Below, piece by piece: positions 17,261 to 27,177 of a stretch of DNA of 49,685 bases. Location: positions 1-49,685 of the forward strand of contig DTTO01000002.1 in NCBI GenBank assembly GCA_012964665.1, given 5' to 3'. Made by a program: the position numbers and the translations under genes. The notes below the pieces were generated by a model. That model saw nothing but the letters and a program-made list of their open reading frames with translations. It searched no databases and was not told the DNA's origin. Within the stretch, counting starts at the first letter, position 1; each line of letters opens with the position of its first letter. The stretch comes from Fidelibacterota bacterium. GTDB lineage: Bacteria; Fidelibacterota; Marinisomatia; Marinisomatales; TCS55.

Positions 17261-17653
17261 TTACCGTTTGGAAACTCTTAAACGATTCACCGCCCTTTCT
17301 AATGCTGCTTTATTACGGATCGCATCTGTTTCTCTAGCTTTTATTCTTTCTTCCGCCCGCTTTAACGCATTTTCTGCGCGTGATGTATCAATTTCTTCTG
17401 TTCGTTCATAAGTTTCTAGTAACAACTCTACTTTTTCTTTAGTGATCTCAGTAAAGCCTCCGCTCGTTGCCAAAAAATGGTCTTTCCCATTTTGAGTAAC
17501 TTTAATCTCACCAATTCCTAAAGCAATGATTGCTTCACGGTGGGATGCCATAACTCCAAAAGATCCATCCAGACCAGGGCAGCGAACGTACTCTACCTGT
17601 CCTTCATCTGAAACTTTAGTTGGTGTTACGATCTCAAGTTGAAAGGAACTCAT
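17261..17653 (-). CDS. atpC: ATP synthase epsilon subunit
   Basis: Central-stalk subunit that joins the gamma rotor to the c-ring and regulates ATP hydrolysis. At 130 residues it has the N-terminal beta-sandwich (FQLEIVTPTKVSDEGQVEYVRCPG, then GSFGVMASH) and a C-terminal two-helix hairpin rich in Glu, Arg and Ala (about 85-130). The ATG directly follows the atpD stop with no gap, so translation is likely coupled. It is the last gene of the operon. Confidence 0.96.
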   Translation of the reverse strand: MSSFQLEIVTPTKVSDEGQVEYVRCPGLDGSFGVMASHREAIIALGIGEIKVTQNGKDHFLATSGGFTEITKEKVELLLETYERTEEIDTSRAENALKRAEERIKARETDAIRNKAALERAVNRLRVSKR

Positions 17654-19919
<2,266 letters not shown>

Positions 19920-19921
19920 TT

Positions 19922-21445
19922 TTAAGCGGTGAAGCCCCCCTTAAAAGCTGCAATAGCCTCATTCAGCTTTGTTTCAACATCCTTACTAATTTTACCTTCA
20001 GTTGTAATAGAATCCAATTCAGTTGCATTGTTCGCATCTAGGTAATCGAAAAGTCCTATTTCAAATTCACTCACTTTGTCTGCTGGGATATCATCTAAAT
20101 GACCATTTGTACCTGCGAAGATTATACTGATCTGCTTGGCCACATCCATTGGTACATACTGATTTTGCTTTAGAATCTCAACCATCCGTTCACCGCGGGT
20201 AAGTTGGGACAAGGTCGTTTTGTCCAGGTCTGAACCGAATTTGGCAAATGCTTCTAATTCTCGGTATTGCGCCAGATCCAAACGCAATGTTCCAGCAATA
20301 CTTTTCATGGCCTTGATTTGGGCATTACCACCTACACGTGATACAGACAAACCAACATCGATCGCCGGGCGTATACCAGAATTGAACAGATTTGTTTCCA
20401 AGTAAATCTGACCGTCTGTAATCGAAATAACATTTGTGGGTATATAGGCTGCAACATCTCCCTCTTGAGTTTCAATAATCGGCAAAGCTGTTAAAGATCC
20501 TCCACCCAACTCATCGGAGAGTTTTGATGCACGTTCAAGTAAACGACTATGCAAATAAAATACATCGCCTGGGAATGCTTCACGACCGGGAGGACGTCGA
20601 AGGACCAAAGACATTTGACGATAAGAAACTGCCTGTTTTGAAAGGTCATCGTAAATAATAAGAGCGTGTTTACCGTTATCCCGGAAATGCTCTCCCATGG
20701 CGCAGCCGGAATATGGTGCTATGTATTGCATCGGAGCTGGATCCGAGGCACTAGCTGTTACAACCGTGGTGTAATCCATGGCACCGTTGGCATCCAATTC
20801 AGCTGTAATGGTAGCAACAGTAGATGCTTTCTGTCCAATTGCTACATATATACAATAAACAGGCTCATCTGTTTGATGTGTAAATTTTTGATTAATGATC
20901 GTATCAACAGCAATAGCTGTTTTACCAGTTTGACGATCGCCAATAATCAGTTCACGCTGACCACGACCAATGGGAATCATGGAATCAATAGCCTTAATCC
21001 CTGTCTGTAAGGGTTGCTTTACAGGCTGGCGCTGCATCACGCCCAATGCTTTACGCTCAATAGGTAAATGCGCATTAGATTCAATTGGTCCCTTGCCATC
21101 AAGTGGTTCCCCTAGAGGATTTACTACACGCCCCTGCATAGCATCACCAACAGGAACTTCAATGACACGCTTAGTACGCTTGGCTAAATCACCTTCTTTT
21201 ACTTTACGGCTATCACCAAATAACACAAGGCCAACGTTGTCATCTTCCAAATTAAGTGCCATTCCAAATACACCATTGGGCAACTCAACCAATTCAGAAC
21301 TCATGACATTTTCCAGTCCGCTTACACGTGCGACACCATCACCAATTGCGATAACTTCACCAACCTCAGCTACATCAACCGATAAATCAAACTTTTCGAT
21401 TTGCTGCCGAAGTAATTCAGTTATAGCCTCTGTTTTAATTTCCAT
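19922..21445 (-). CDS. atpA: ATP synthase alpha subunit
   Basis: Non-catalytic nucleotide-binding subunit of F1, 507 residues. Walker A is [13 protein letters not shown], with the arginine-finger region SRVGGNAQ downstream ([16 protein letters not shown]). It is complete at both ends. The ATG at 21445 lies 15 bases after the atpH stop. Confidence 0.98.
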   Translation of the reverse strand: MEIKTEAITELLRQQIEKFDLSVDVAEVGEVIAIGDGVARVSGLENVMSSELVELPNGVFGMALNLEDDNVGLVLFGDSRKVKEGDLAKRTKRVIEVPVGDAMQGRVVNPLGEPLDGKGPIESNAHLPIERKALGVMQRQPVKQPLQTGIKAIDSMIPIGRGQRELIIGDRQTGKTAIAVDTIINQKFTHQTDEPVYCIYVAIGQKASTVATITAELDANGAMDYTTVVTASASDPAPMQYIAPYSGCAMGEHFRDNGKHALIIYDDLSKQAVSYRQMSLVLRRPPGREAFPGDVFYLHSRLLERASKLSDELGGGSLTALPIIETQEGDVAAYIPTNVISITDGQIYLETNLFNSGIRPAIDVGLSVSRVGGNAQIKAMKSIAGTLRLDLAQYRELEAFAKFGSDLDKTTLSQLTRGERMVEILKQNQYVPMDVAKQISIIFAGTNGHLDDIPADKVSEFEIGLFDYLDANNATELDSITTEGKISKDVETKLNEAIAAFKGGFTA

Positions 21446-21460
21446 TATGTTTCCTTATAC

Positions 21461-21994
21461 CTAAGATTGTAATAATTTACTTTGCAGGCGATTCAATTTG
21501 CTTTTTAGTGATGCATCCAAAAATGTGTTTTCAATTCTCAATTTGATTCCTCCGACTAAATCATTATCAACTTCAATTTTAAAATCAACATTTTTATTTA
21601 TTACCCCTTTCAAATTCTCTTGTAAAGTATTGATATATGAAACTTCCATTTCTTGAGAAACATGCGCGTGAACATCGATGGTTCCAGCCTTTTCCTTATG
21701 AAGATCAGAATAGGCTTTTATAACCTGGCGTATGATATGTATAGATCTATCCTTTGCCATCAAGCCAAGAAATTCAACAACCAGAACATGGCAGAAATTC
21801 GAGAACACTTCACGAATGATTTGGATTTTTTTGTCATTGGGGATTCGTTTTGACTGGAACAAAGATTTCAATTGTGCATCTTTCTTTATCAGATTACTAA
21901 TGTGTTGCAAAGATGTATGCACTTGAACGGCCTCACCCCCTGCTGTATCGTAGAGAATAGCTGCCAGTTTTTTTGCGCGTCGATTAAGCTTCAT
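21461..21994 (-). CDS. atpH: ATP synthase delta subunit
   Basis: Peripheral-stalk subunit (OSCP-like) that ties the b dimer to the top of F1. The 177 residues are helical in the N-terminal part. The C-terminal region has the family stretch VDNDLVGGIKLRIENTFLDASLKSKLNRL. It overlaps atpF by 11 bases, so translation is probably coupled. Confidence 0.94.
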   Translation of the reverse strand: MKLNRRAKKLAAILYDTAGGEAVQVHTSLQHISNLIKKDAQLKSLFQSKRIPNDKKIQIIREVFSNFCHVLVVEFLGLMAKDRSIHIIRQVIKAYSDLHKEKAGTIDVHAHVSQEMEVSYINTLQENLKGVINKNVDFKIEVDNDLVGGIKLRIENTFLDASLKSKLNRLQSKLLQS

Positions 21995-22487
21995 AATCCT
22001 TTACTTGTGATAATGATTCATCGATTAGCGCTTTATTATCTTCAACGCTTAAATTTTTCTTGATGAGTTTTTCTGCAACAGAAATAGACAGGTGTACAAC
22101 TTCACCTTTTACCTCGGCAATAGCCTTTTCTTTTTCAACCTGAATCTGTTTTTCAGCATCAGCAGCTAGGGATTTCGCTTTTTCTTTGGCATCTTTTAAA
22201 ATCTCATCCTTTATTTTCGATGAGGCAGCTTTACTTTCAGAAAGGATTTTCTGTGCTTCCGCACGGGCTTTGTTGACTATTTCCTCCCTTTCAGAATTCA
22301 ATCGAGATAATTCCTGCTGTGCTTTTTCAGCATCTTCCAAAGATGACTGGATTAACTCCTCTCTTTCTTTCAATATTTTCAAAAGCGGATTCCAGGCAAA
22401 TTTCGCCAATACCAAAAGCAATAGTAAAAAGGTAACTATGGTCCAGACAAATAGTCCCGGATCTAGCTGGACTAAAGGATTATCCAT
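21984..22487 (-). CDS. atpF: ATP synthase b subunit
   Basis: Membrane-anchored peripheral stalk, 167 residues. One transmembrane helix (about 9-30, FVWTIVTFLLLLLVLAKFAW) is followed by a long charged coiled coil rich in Glu, Lys and Ala. Only one b-type gene is present, so the stalk should be a homodimer. It lies between atpE and atpH in the usual order. Confidence 0.95.
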   Translation of the reverse strand: MDNPLVQLDPGLFVWTIVTFLLLLLVLAKFAWNPLLKILKEREELIQSSLEDAEKAQQELSRLNSEREEIVNKARAEAQKILSESKAASSKIKDEILKDAKEKAKSLAADAEKQIQVEKEKAIAEVKGEVVHLSISVAEKLIKKNLSVEDNKALIDESLSQVKDYEA

Positions 22488-22507
22488 GATAACATCCTTA
22501 ATAATTG

Positions 22508-22732
22508 TTATTTCATCAATACAATCAACAGGGCAAATACTTCACCCAAAATTGCTACACCTTCGAGCAGAAATAAGGGCAAGTTCACTGCGGCTATAAT
22601 TTTATCAGACGCTTCTGGTTGACGGGCAATCCCTTCAGCCGCACCTGCTGCCAAGCGACCGATACCAATACCTGCTCCGATCACGATGAGTCCCAAGCCA
22701 ACACCTACACCAAACAAATGTAGATTTTCCAT
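22508..22732 (-). CDS. atpE: ATP synthase c subunit with a second membrane glutamate
   Basis: Rotor-ring proteolipid, 74 residues, two transmembrane helices joined by the conserved ARQPEA loop (36-41). E57 in LLEGVA is the expected ion-binding carboxylate. A second glutamate, E64 (ILGEVF), lies two helical turns further along the same helix, where Bacteroidetes-type subunits usually carry a small hydrophobic residue. The helix 1 glycine motif (GAGIGIG) is intact. The Na+-ring signature is missing: the Gln position on helix 1 is Ile and the Ser-Thr after the carboxylate are Gly-Val. Proton coupling is therefore more likely. AAAGGAGA precedes the gene. Confidence 0.95.
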   Translation of the reverse strand: MENLHLFGVGVGLGLIVIGAGIGIGRLAAGAAEGIARQPEASDKIIAAVNLPLFLLEGVAILGEVFALLIVLMK

Positions 22733-22740
22733 CTTACATT

Positions 22741-22748
22741 TCTCCTTT
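22741..22748 (-). promoter_or_regulatory. Strong ribosome-binding site of atpE
   Basis: AAAGGAGA on the minus strand, 8 bases before the atpE ATG. It is the best Shine-Dalgarno match among the atp genes. This fits the need for many c subunits per complex. Confidence 0.75.
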
Positions 22749-22756
22749 ATTATTGA

Positions 22757-23686
22757 TTAATGATGTACATTAATTGCCATGCCGATAAACACAGCAGACA
22801 ATAATGTGAAAACATACGCCTGCACCAAAACGACAATTATTTCTAAACCTGAAATAGCTGTGGCCAATGGTACCGAAAAAAGCGCTACTCCCATACCTGT
22901 TGTTGCGCTATTAAACATTTCTGCAAAAATAGCCATGAATGATAAAATGGCTAAAATTGCAATGTGACCCCCAGTCATGTTGGCTGCCAATCGCATAGTT
23001 AATGCGAACGGCTTTACAAACATGCCAATGATTTCGATAGGAATCAAAATTATGTATACAGGCCAGGCCAGGCCAGGTGGCACTAAATTTTTCCAATGAT
23101 TAATAAATCCATGTGCGCGGGTACCCGCTATCAGGATTGTAAAAAATGTGATAACAGCAAGGGCAGCGGTCACATTAAAATTTCCCGTAGCTGTAACGCC
23201 ACCATGCAATAGCGCATTAATAATATTGTGGTTGTCACTTGCCGGTACTTGAAATATAAAACGATTCAATACTCCAAGTAGATCAAAAATAGGTATTAAC
23301 CCAATGCCATTTGCAAATAATATGAAAAAGAAAAATGTAAGGATCATGGGTGCCCACGTTTCCGTATACTTGGAACCTATATTTGGCTTTACAATAGAAT
23401 CACGGATAAACTTTACAATCATTTCAAGCAAGTTCATCCAGCCACTTGGAACAGGATTATTCTTTTGCAAGTATTTTTGAATAGGAATGATGATGGCACA
23501 AGCAACCACAATTGCAACAATCCACAACATAAAAACATGTTTGGTTACAGATAAGTCAATCCCAAAAACAAGGGGTAAATGAATAAGTGGATGATCTAAA
23601 GAACTATTGGAAACATGGTGGATAATATTATCACCCACCTGATCCATCACGCTGGAATCGTGGGTTTGTTCACCGCCTGCTATCAT
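22757..23686 (-). CDS. atpB: ATP synthase a subunit
   Basis: Stator channel subunit facing the c-ring. The 309 residues include an extended, His- and Asp-rich N-terminal tail (about 1-50) before the first helix. The essential arginine is in LTMRLAANMTGGH on the penultimate long helix. Five to six transmembrane helices are readable. It is followed by atpE after 24 bases. Confidence 0.95.
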   Translation of the reverse strand: MIAGGEQTHDSSVMDQVGDNIIHHVSNSSLDHPLIHLPLVFGIDLSVTKHVFMLWIVAIVVACAIIIPIQKYLQKNNPVPSGWMNLLEMIVKFIRDSIVKPNIGSKYTETWAPMILTFFFFILFANGIGLIPIFDLLGVLNRFIFQVPASDNHNIINALLHGGVTATGNFNVTAALAVITFFTILIAGTRAHGFINHWKNLVPPGLAWPVYIILIPIEIIGMFVKPFALTMRLAANMTGGHIAILAILSFMAIFAEMFNSATTGMGVALFSVPLATAISGLEIIVVLVQAYVFTLLSAVFIGMAINVHH

Positions 23687-23708
23687 TTTTTTGTATCTAA
23701 AAAAATTC

Positions 23709-24059
23709 TTACGATTGAAAAAGTGACTTCAACACTAACGCTTCCAACGTATGAAACGCTAGAAAAGAGCCCGAAAAACTAAACACAAATGGGTAGGGTT
23801 CGAAAGAATAAAAGTAAATCAGAGTGGTTATATAAACACCGAATAGAACCATTTTCCCCGCAAACCCTTTTATAAGCACTTTTGTGATTGATTGTGAATC
23901 ATTGCTCCTGTACTGCAATACTAAAAACAATTCAATAGCAGCAACAATGTATGGTAAAAAAATCCCCCAAAATATTTCTAAACTATATTCAGGCCGAATG
24001 CCGGTACCCAATCCAAAAAATCCTAATGCAATTGCTGTTAAATAAATAATTGGTCTCAT
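23709..24059 (-). CDS. atpI: AtpI-like small membrane protein
   Basis: A 116-residue protein with four hydrophobic helices and few charges, placed between the atpZ-like gene and atpB. This is the usual position of AtpI, a protein linked to assembly of the c-ring and of F0. Sequence signature is weak, so the name rests on position, length and topology. The ATG overlaps the stop of the upstream gene (ATGA). Confidence 0.65.
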   Translation of the reverse strand: MRPIIYLTAIALGFFGLGTGIRPEYSLEIFWGIFLPYIVAAIELFLVLQYRSNDSQSITKVLIKGFAGKMVLFGVYITTLIYFYSFEPYPFVFSFSGSFLAFHTLEALVLKSLFQS

Positions 24060-24301
24060 TTTTTAAAAATTATTTTAGCCAATTCAAAAAAACCGATTAC
24101 AAGACCCACACCAAGACCAATGAGTAAAAATATAGGGGATGCATTAAAATAATAATCTAAAAAATAGCCAAACAACCCTAATAGTAATACCGATGCAAGT
24201 AAGGTATATGCTGCTGCTGCTGCTGGTCCGGACTGGCGGACAAATCTTTGAAACTGTTGGAGAGATTTTTCTAAGAAATTATCTGAATCACTCGTCATCA
24301 T
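24056..24301 (-). CDS. atpZ: AtpZ/AtpI-like F1F0-associated membrane protein
   Basis: About 81 residues. A charged N-terminal part (DSDNFLEKSLQQFQRFVRQSG) is followed by two transmembrane helices with a YFLDYYF and GLGVGLVIGFFE pattern typical of the AtpZ family (putative F0F1-ATPase subunit). I chose the ATG pair at 24301/24298 because the upstream in-frame extension runs inside the bactofilin gene and is not family-like. The start lies within the last codons of bactofilin. The extreme C-terminus (AKIIFKK) is basic. Confidence 0.78.
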   Translation of the reverse strand: MMTSDSDNFLEKSLQQFQRFVRQSGPAAAAAYTLLASVLLLGLFGYFLDYYFNASPIFLLIGLGVGLVIGFFELAKIIFKK

Positions 24302-24698
24302 GATCAGAATGATGATCTGCTGATGGCGTTTCAGAATGTTGTTCCGGTTCCAAAGCTGGCTCACTTCCGGCTAACACACAATGTCCTTGGAACTGGGCAC
24401 CTTCCTCTATTACCAGCATACGATAGACTAAATCACCTTTCAGTTGAGATTCTGAACCAAGCACTGCACGATTCTCAACACGAACATTGCCATCTACAGT
24501 ACCACCAATGTGGGAATCATCGGCTTGTACATTTCCATGAACTTCTCCACCCCGGGCAACTCGCACCGGGCCTTCGGAGGTAACATCACCAAATACTTTC
24601 CCATAAACAGCTACACCCCCTTGGCAGGTAATATTCCCCTGGATAACAGCATCGGCACCAATCATCGTATGTACATCTTTATTTTCATGTTTAGTCAT
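24288..24698 (-). CDS. Bactofilin (polymer-forming cytoskeletal protein)
   Basis: Bactofilins form beta-helical filaments that organise cell-wall enzymes, polarity or chromosome partition. This one is about 136 residues. The central domain (about 12-105) has the repeating turns of a right-handed beta helix, with frequent Gly-Xaa-Val strands (IQGNITCQGGVAVYGKVFGDV, then GGEVHGNVQ, GGTVDGNVRVEN). The tail is rich in Glu, His and Asp (about 115-136). The ATG at 24698 lies one base after the M23 peptidase stop; a GTG four codons earlier is possible. Its pairing with a LytM-type peptidase is a known theme in other bacteria. Confidence 0.9.
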   Translation of the reverse strand: MTKHENKDVHTMIGADAVIQGNITCQGGVAVYGKVFGDVTSEGPVRVARGGEVHGNVQADDSHIGGTVDGNVRVENRAVLGSESQLKGDLVYRMLVIEEGAQFQGHCVLAGSEPALEPEQHSETPSADHHSDHDDE

Positions 24699-24699
24699 A

Positions 24700-25476
24700 T
24701 CAATCCACACTCATGTTACTTTTATTCAATTCCGGAAAATACGACAAAGGATCCACTGCTTGCCCCTTTTTCCATATTTCGAAATGCAGGTGGGGACCAG
24801 AACTCATGCCGGAATTTCCTGATCTGGCAATAACATCGCCACGACTCACCTTTTCATGTTGATTCACTAACAATAATTTGTTATGTCCATAATATGTAAA
24901 ATACTCATTCCCATGAAATATCACTACCAGATTACCCAATTCCGGTGTCCAACTTGAAAAAACCACTTGACCTCCCGCTGAAGCCATTACTGGCTCACCA
25001 ACAGGTACAGCAATATCAACACCATAATGCTGCCGTATGTCTGCTTTCTGATTATCATACATTTCCTGCGTAAGGTATCCCTTCACTGGCATCAATGATG
25101 GAATATCCTCCAAAGGCTCTAAGTTAATTACATCATCATCCGTCGTTTGGATAAGATTTCCTTCTCCTGACTCACTGACAGCTAGGTCTGCGCCCAAGGC
25201 TTTTTGTACCACCAGTTCCATTTGCTTCATCCGTTCTAAATCACGGTATAATTCCAAAACTTTGGTGCGCTCACCAATAACTTCATCATAACGTATTTTC
25301 ATTCGCTGTTGGTCAAGGGCTTTCGGTATAAAAAATATTACGGAAAATATTAATCCAGATAAAATGGTAATTACAGTAGATAAGATAAAAATGACAGTAT
25401 TGCGTGAAAAAGAAAAACGTCGATTGGTTCCTTCATGGTCTGGAATAATATGGAAAGTATATCGGCTAGGTTTCAT
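24700..25476 (-). CDS. M23 (LytM-type) peptidoglycan endopeptidase, membrane anchored
   Basis: Protein of 258 residues: a short cytoplasmic start, one transmembrane helix (about 28-52), a coiled-coil segment (about 55-95), then an M23 zinc endopeptidase domain. The zinc ligands are visible as HYGVD (His and Asp) and the final His in GPHLHFE, with the other HxH His as catalytic base. The domain thus looks active, unlike degenerate LytM regulators. It would cut peptide crosslinks in the periplasm. The gene lies between parB and the bactofilin, and all four genes (parA, parB, M23, bactofilin) are spaced by 11 bases of overlap to 5 bases of gap. Confidence 0.92.
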   Translation of the reverse strand: MKPSRYTFHIIPDHEGTNRRFSFSRNTVIFILSTVITILSGLIFSVIFFIPKALDQQRMKIRYDEVIGERTKVLELYRDLERMKQMELVVQKALGADLAVSESGEGNLIQTTDDDVINLEPLEDIPSLMPVKGYLTQEMYDNQKADIRQHYGVDIAVPVGEPVMASAGGQVVFSSWTPELGNLVVIFHGNEYFTYYGHNKLLLVNQHEKVSRGDVIARSGNSGMSSGPHLHFEIWKKGQAVDPLSYFPELNKSNMSVD

Positions 25477-25481
25477 TTCAG

Positions 25482-26345
25482 TTATTCAACTGAACGCAAC
25501 AGGTCTAAGATGCGTTCCAAATCATCCTCAGAAAAATAGTCTACCACAATTGAACCTCCATTTTTACCTTTATGATTTAGACGAACTTTGGTCCCAAGAA
25601 TTGCTATCATTTCATCTTCGAGTTTTTGAACAGTGGCATTTTTCTTTTTCGCGTTCGATTTTTTCCTTGTGAATTTGGAATCGGTTTTAGCTTTAACTAT
25701 AGCTTCAGCGCCGCGAACAGATAGATCTCGATCCATAATTTTTCGCCAAAGTCCGAGCATGCCCGAGCGTGTTTTCATGGCCAAAATAGCTCGGCCGTGC
25801 CCTGCAAAAATCATGCTATCTCGTACACTTTTTTTAATCTCCGATGGCAATTGAAGCAATCTTAGAGAATTGGTAATTGTGGACCGACTTTTTCCTACAG
25901 ATTTGGCAATATCTATTTGGGCTAAATCAAATTCTCCTTGCAAAACAGCGTATGCCTCCGCTTCTTCAATGGGGTTTAAGTTCTCCCGTTGGATGTTCTC
26001 AATAAGAGCCATCTCCATCATTTCAGATTCATTCGTCACTTCAATAATATAGGCTGGAATTTCTTTTTGTTTGGCCAGTTTGGAAGCTCTGACACGACGT
26101 TCACCTGCAATCAGGATATAACCCCCTTTATCCAATCGTACCGTAATGGGTGTGATCACCCCTTTTTCTTTAATGGAAGCCGCAAGTTCTTCTAATGTCT
26201 TTTGATCAAAATTCTTCCTGGGCTGGTGCGGATTTTTTTTGATTTTTGAAATGGGAATGGTGGAAACGCCAGCAGATGACACAGTCTGTTCTTTCTGCGG
26301 ACGGATTAGTGCATCTAGGCCTTTTCCTAATCGCTTAGTTGCCAT
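25482..26345 (-). CDS. parB: Chromosome-partitioning protein ParB
   Basis: CTP-dependent DNA clamp that binds parS sites and spreads along DNA near the origin. Length 287. The N-terminal CTPase boxes are intact: ISKIKKNPHQPRKNF and the box with IAGERRVRASKLA, then ENIQRENLNPIEEAEAY. The helix-turn-helix region (DIAKSVGKSRSTITNSLRLLQLP) follows. The C-terminal dimer domain ends the protein. It overlaps parA by 11 bases. I saw no perfect parS palindrome nearby by eye. Confidence 0.97.
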   Translation of the reverse strand: MATKRLGKGLDALIRPQKEQTVSSAGVSTIPISKIKKNPHQPRKNFDQKTLEELAASIKEKGVITPITVRLDKGGYILIAGERRVRASKLAKQKEIPAYIIEVTNESEMMEMALIENIQRENLNPIEEAEAYAVLQGEFDLAQIDIAKSVGKSRSTITNSLRLLQLPSEIKKSVRDSMIFAGHGRAILAMKTRSGMLGLWRKIMDRDLSVRGAEAIVKAKTDSKFTRKKSNAKKKNATVQKLEDEMIAILGTKVRLNHKGKNGGSIVVDYFSEDDLERILDLLRSVE

Positions 26346-27099
26346 TATTCAGTATCTCTTCTACCAATGACATATAATTTTGCGCACCAGTTGAGTTTGC
26401 ATCATAAAGCAAGACTGGTTTCCCAAAACTGGGCGCTTCACTTAACCGTACATTACGGTGAATAACAGTCTTGAATATTTTATCTTTAAAAAAACTACGC
26501 ACTTCATCAGCTACTTGTTTGGAAAGGTTTAATCTTCCGTCGTACATAGTTAAAAGTACACCTTCTATTACAAGTTTTGGATTTAAATTTTTCTGTACCA
26601 AACGAATTGTATTCAATAGCTGCCCCAATCCTTCCAATGCATAATATTCGCATTGAATAGGAATGATTACTGAATGGCAATATGTTAATGCATTAAGTGT
26701 CAGTAATCCCAAGGAAGGAGGGCAATCAATCAAAACATAATCATATTTTTTCGAAACCTGTTTCAATGTTTTTTCCAGTTGAAATTCCCGTGCCATCAGG
26801 CCGACTAACTCAACCTCAGCCCCTACCAGATCGTTCGTAGACGTAATAATATCTAAATAATCCAATTTTGTTTTCGTTATCACATCTTGGACTGCAGTAC
26901 CTCGAATAAGCGCATCATAAATATTTCCATTAGGAGCAACCAATAATTCTTCAATACCTGTTGTGGCATTGGATTGCGGATCTAAATCAACGAGCAAAGT
27001 CTTGACCTCAGATACAGCCAGACTTACCGATAGGTTTACGGATGTAGTTGTCTTCCCAACTCCGCCTTTTTGATTGGTTAAGGAAATTATTCTACTCAT
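26335..27099 (-). CDS. parA: Chromosome-partitioning ATPase ParA (Soj)
   Basis: Walker-type ATPase that moves the ParB-bound origin. The 254 residues begin MSRIISLTNQKGGVGKTTTSVNLS, with the deviant Walker A KGGVGKT. Walker B is DYVLIDCPPSLG. There is no N-terminal helix-turn-helix, so it is the chromosomal Soj type. It heads the parAB-M23-bactofilin run. A 78-base gap separates it from the DUF5916 gene upstream. Confidence 0.97.
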   Translation of the reverse strand: MSRIISLTNQKGGVGKTTTSVNLSVSLAVSEVKTLLVDLDPQSNATTGIEELLVAPNGNIYDALIRGTAVQDVITKTKLDYLDIITSTNDLVGAEVELVGLMAREFQLEKTLKQVSKKYDYVLIDCPPSLGLLTLNALTYCHSVIIPIQCEYYALEGLGQLLNTIRLVQKNLNPKLVIEGVLLTMYDGRLNLSKQVADEVRSFFKDKIFKTVIHRNVRLSEAPSFGKPVLLYDANSTGAQNYMSLVEEILNNGN

Positions 27100-27177
27100 G
27101 ATTAGCTTTGCTTAAAACCCAAAAAAACCATGATTAATTTAGGCGCGACTGCTTTGTTGAAACAATAAGCTGCTTAT

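Noticed and set aside
20666-21464. Long open frames on the plus strand inside atpA
   Set aside because: They are antisense to a complete, highly conserved gene, and their products have no family-like pattern.
27154-27165. TTGTTGAAACAA near parA as a parS-like site
   Set aside because: It keeps only outer bases of the parS palindrome and lacks the CACGTG core.
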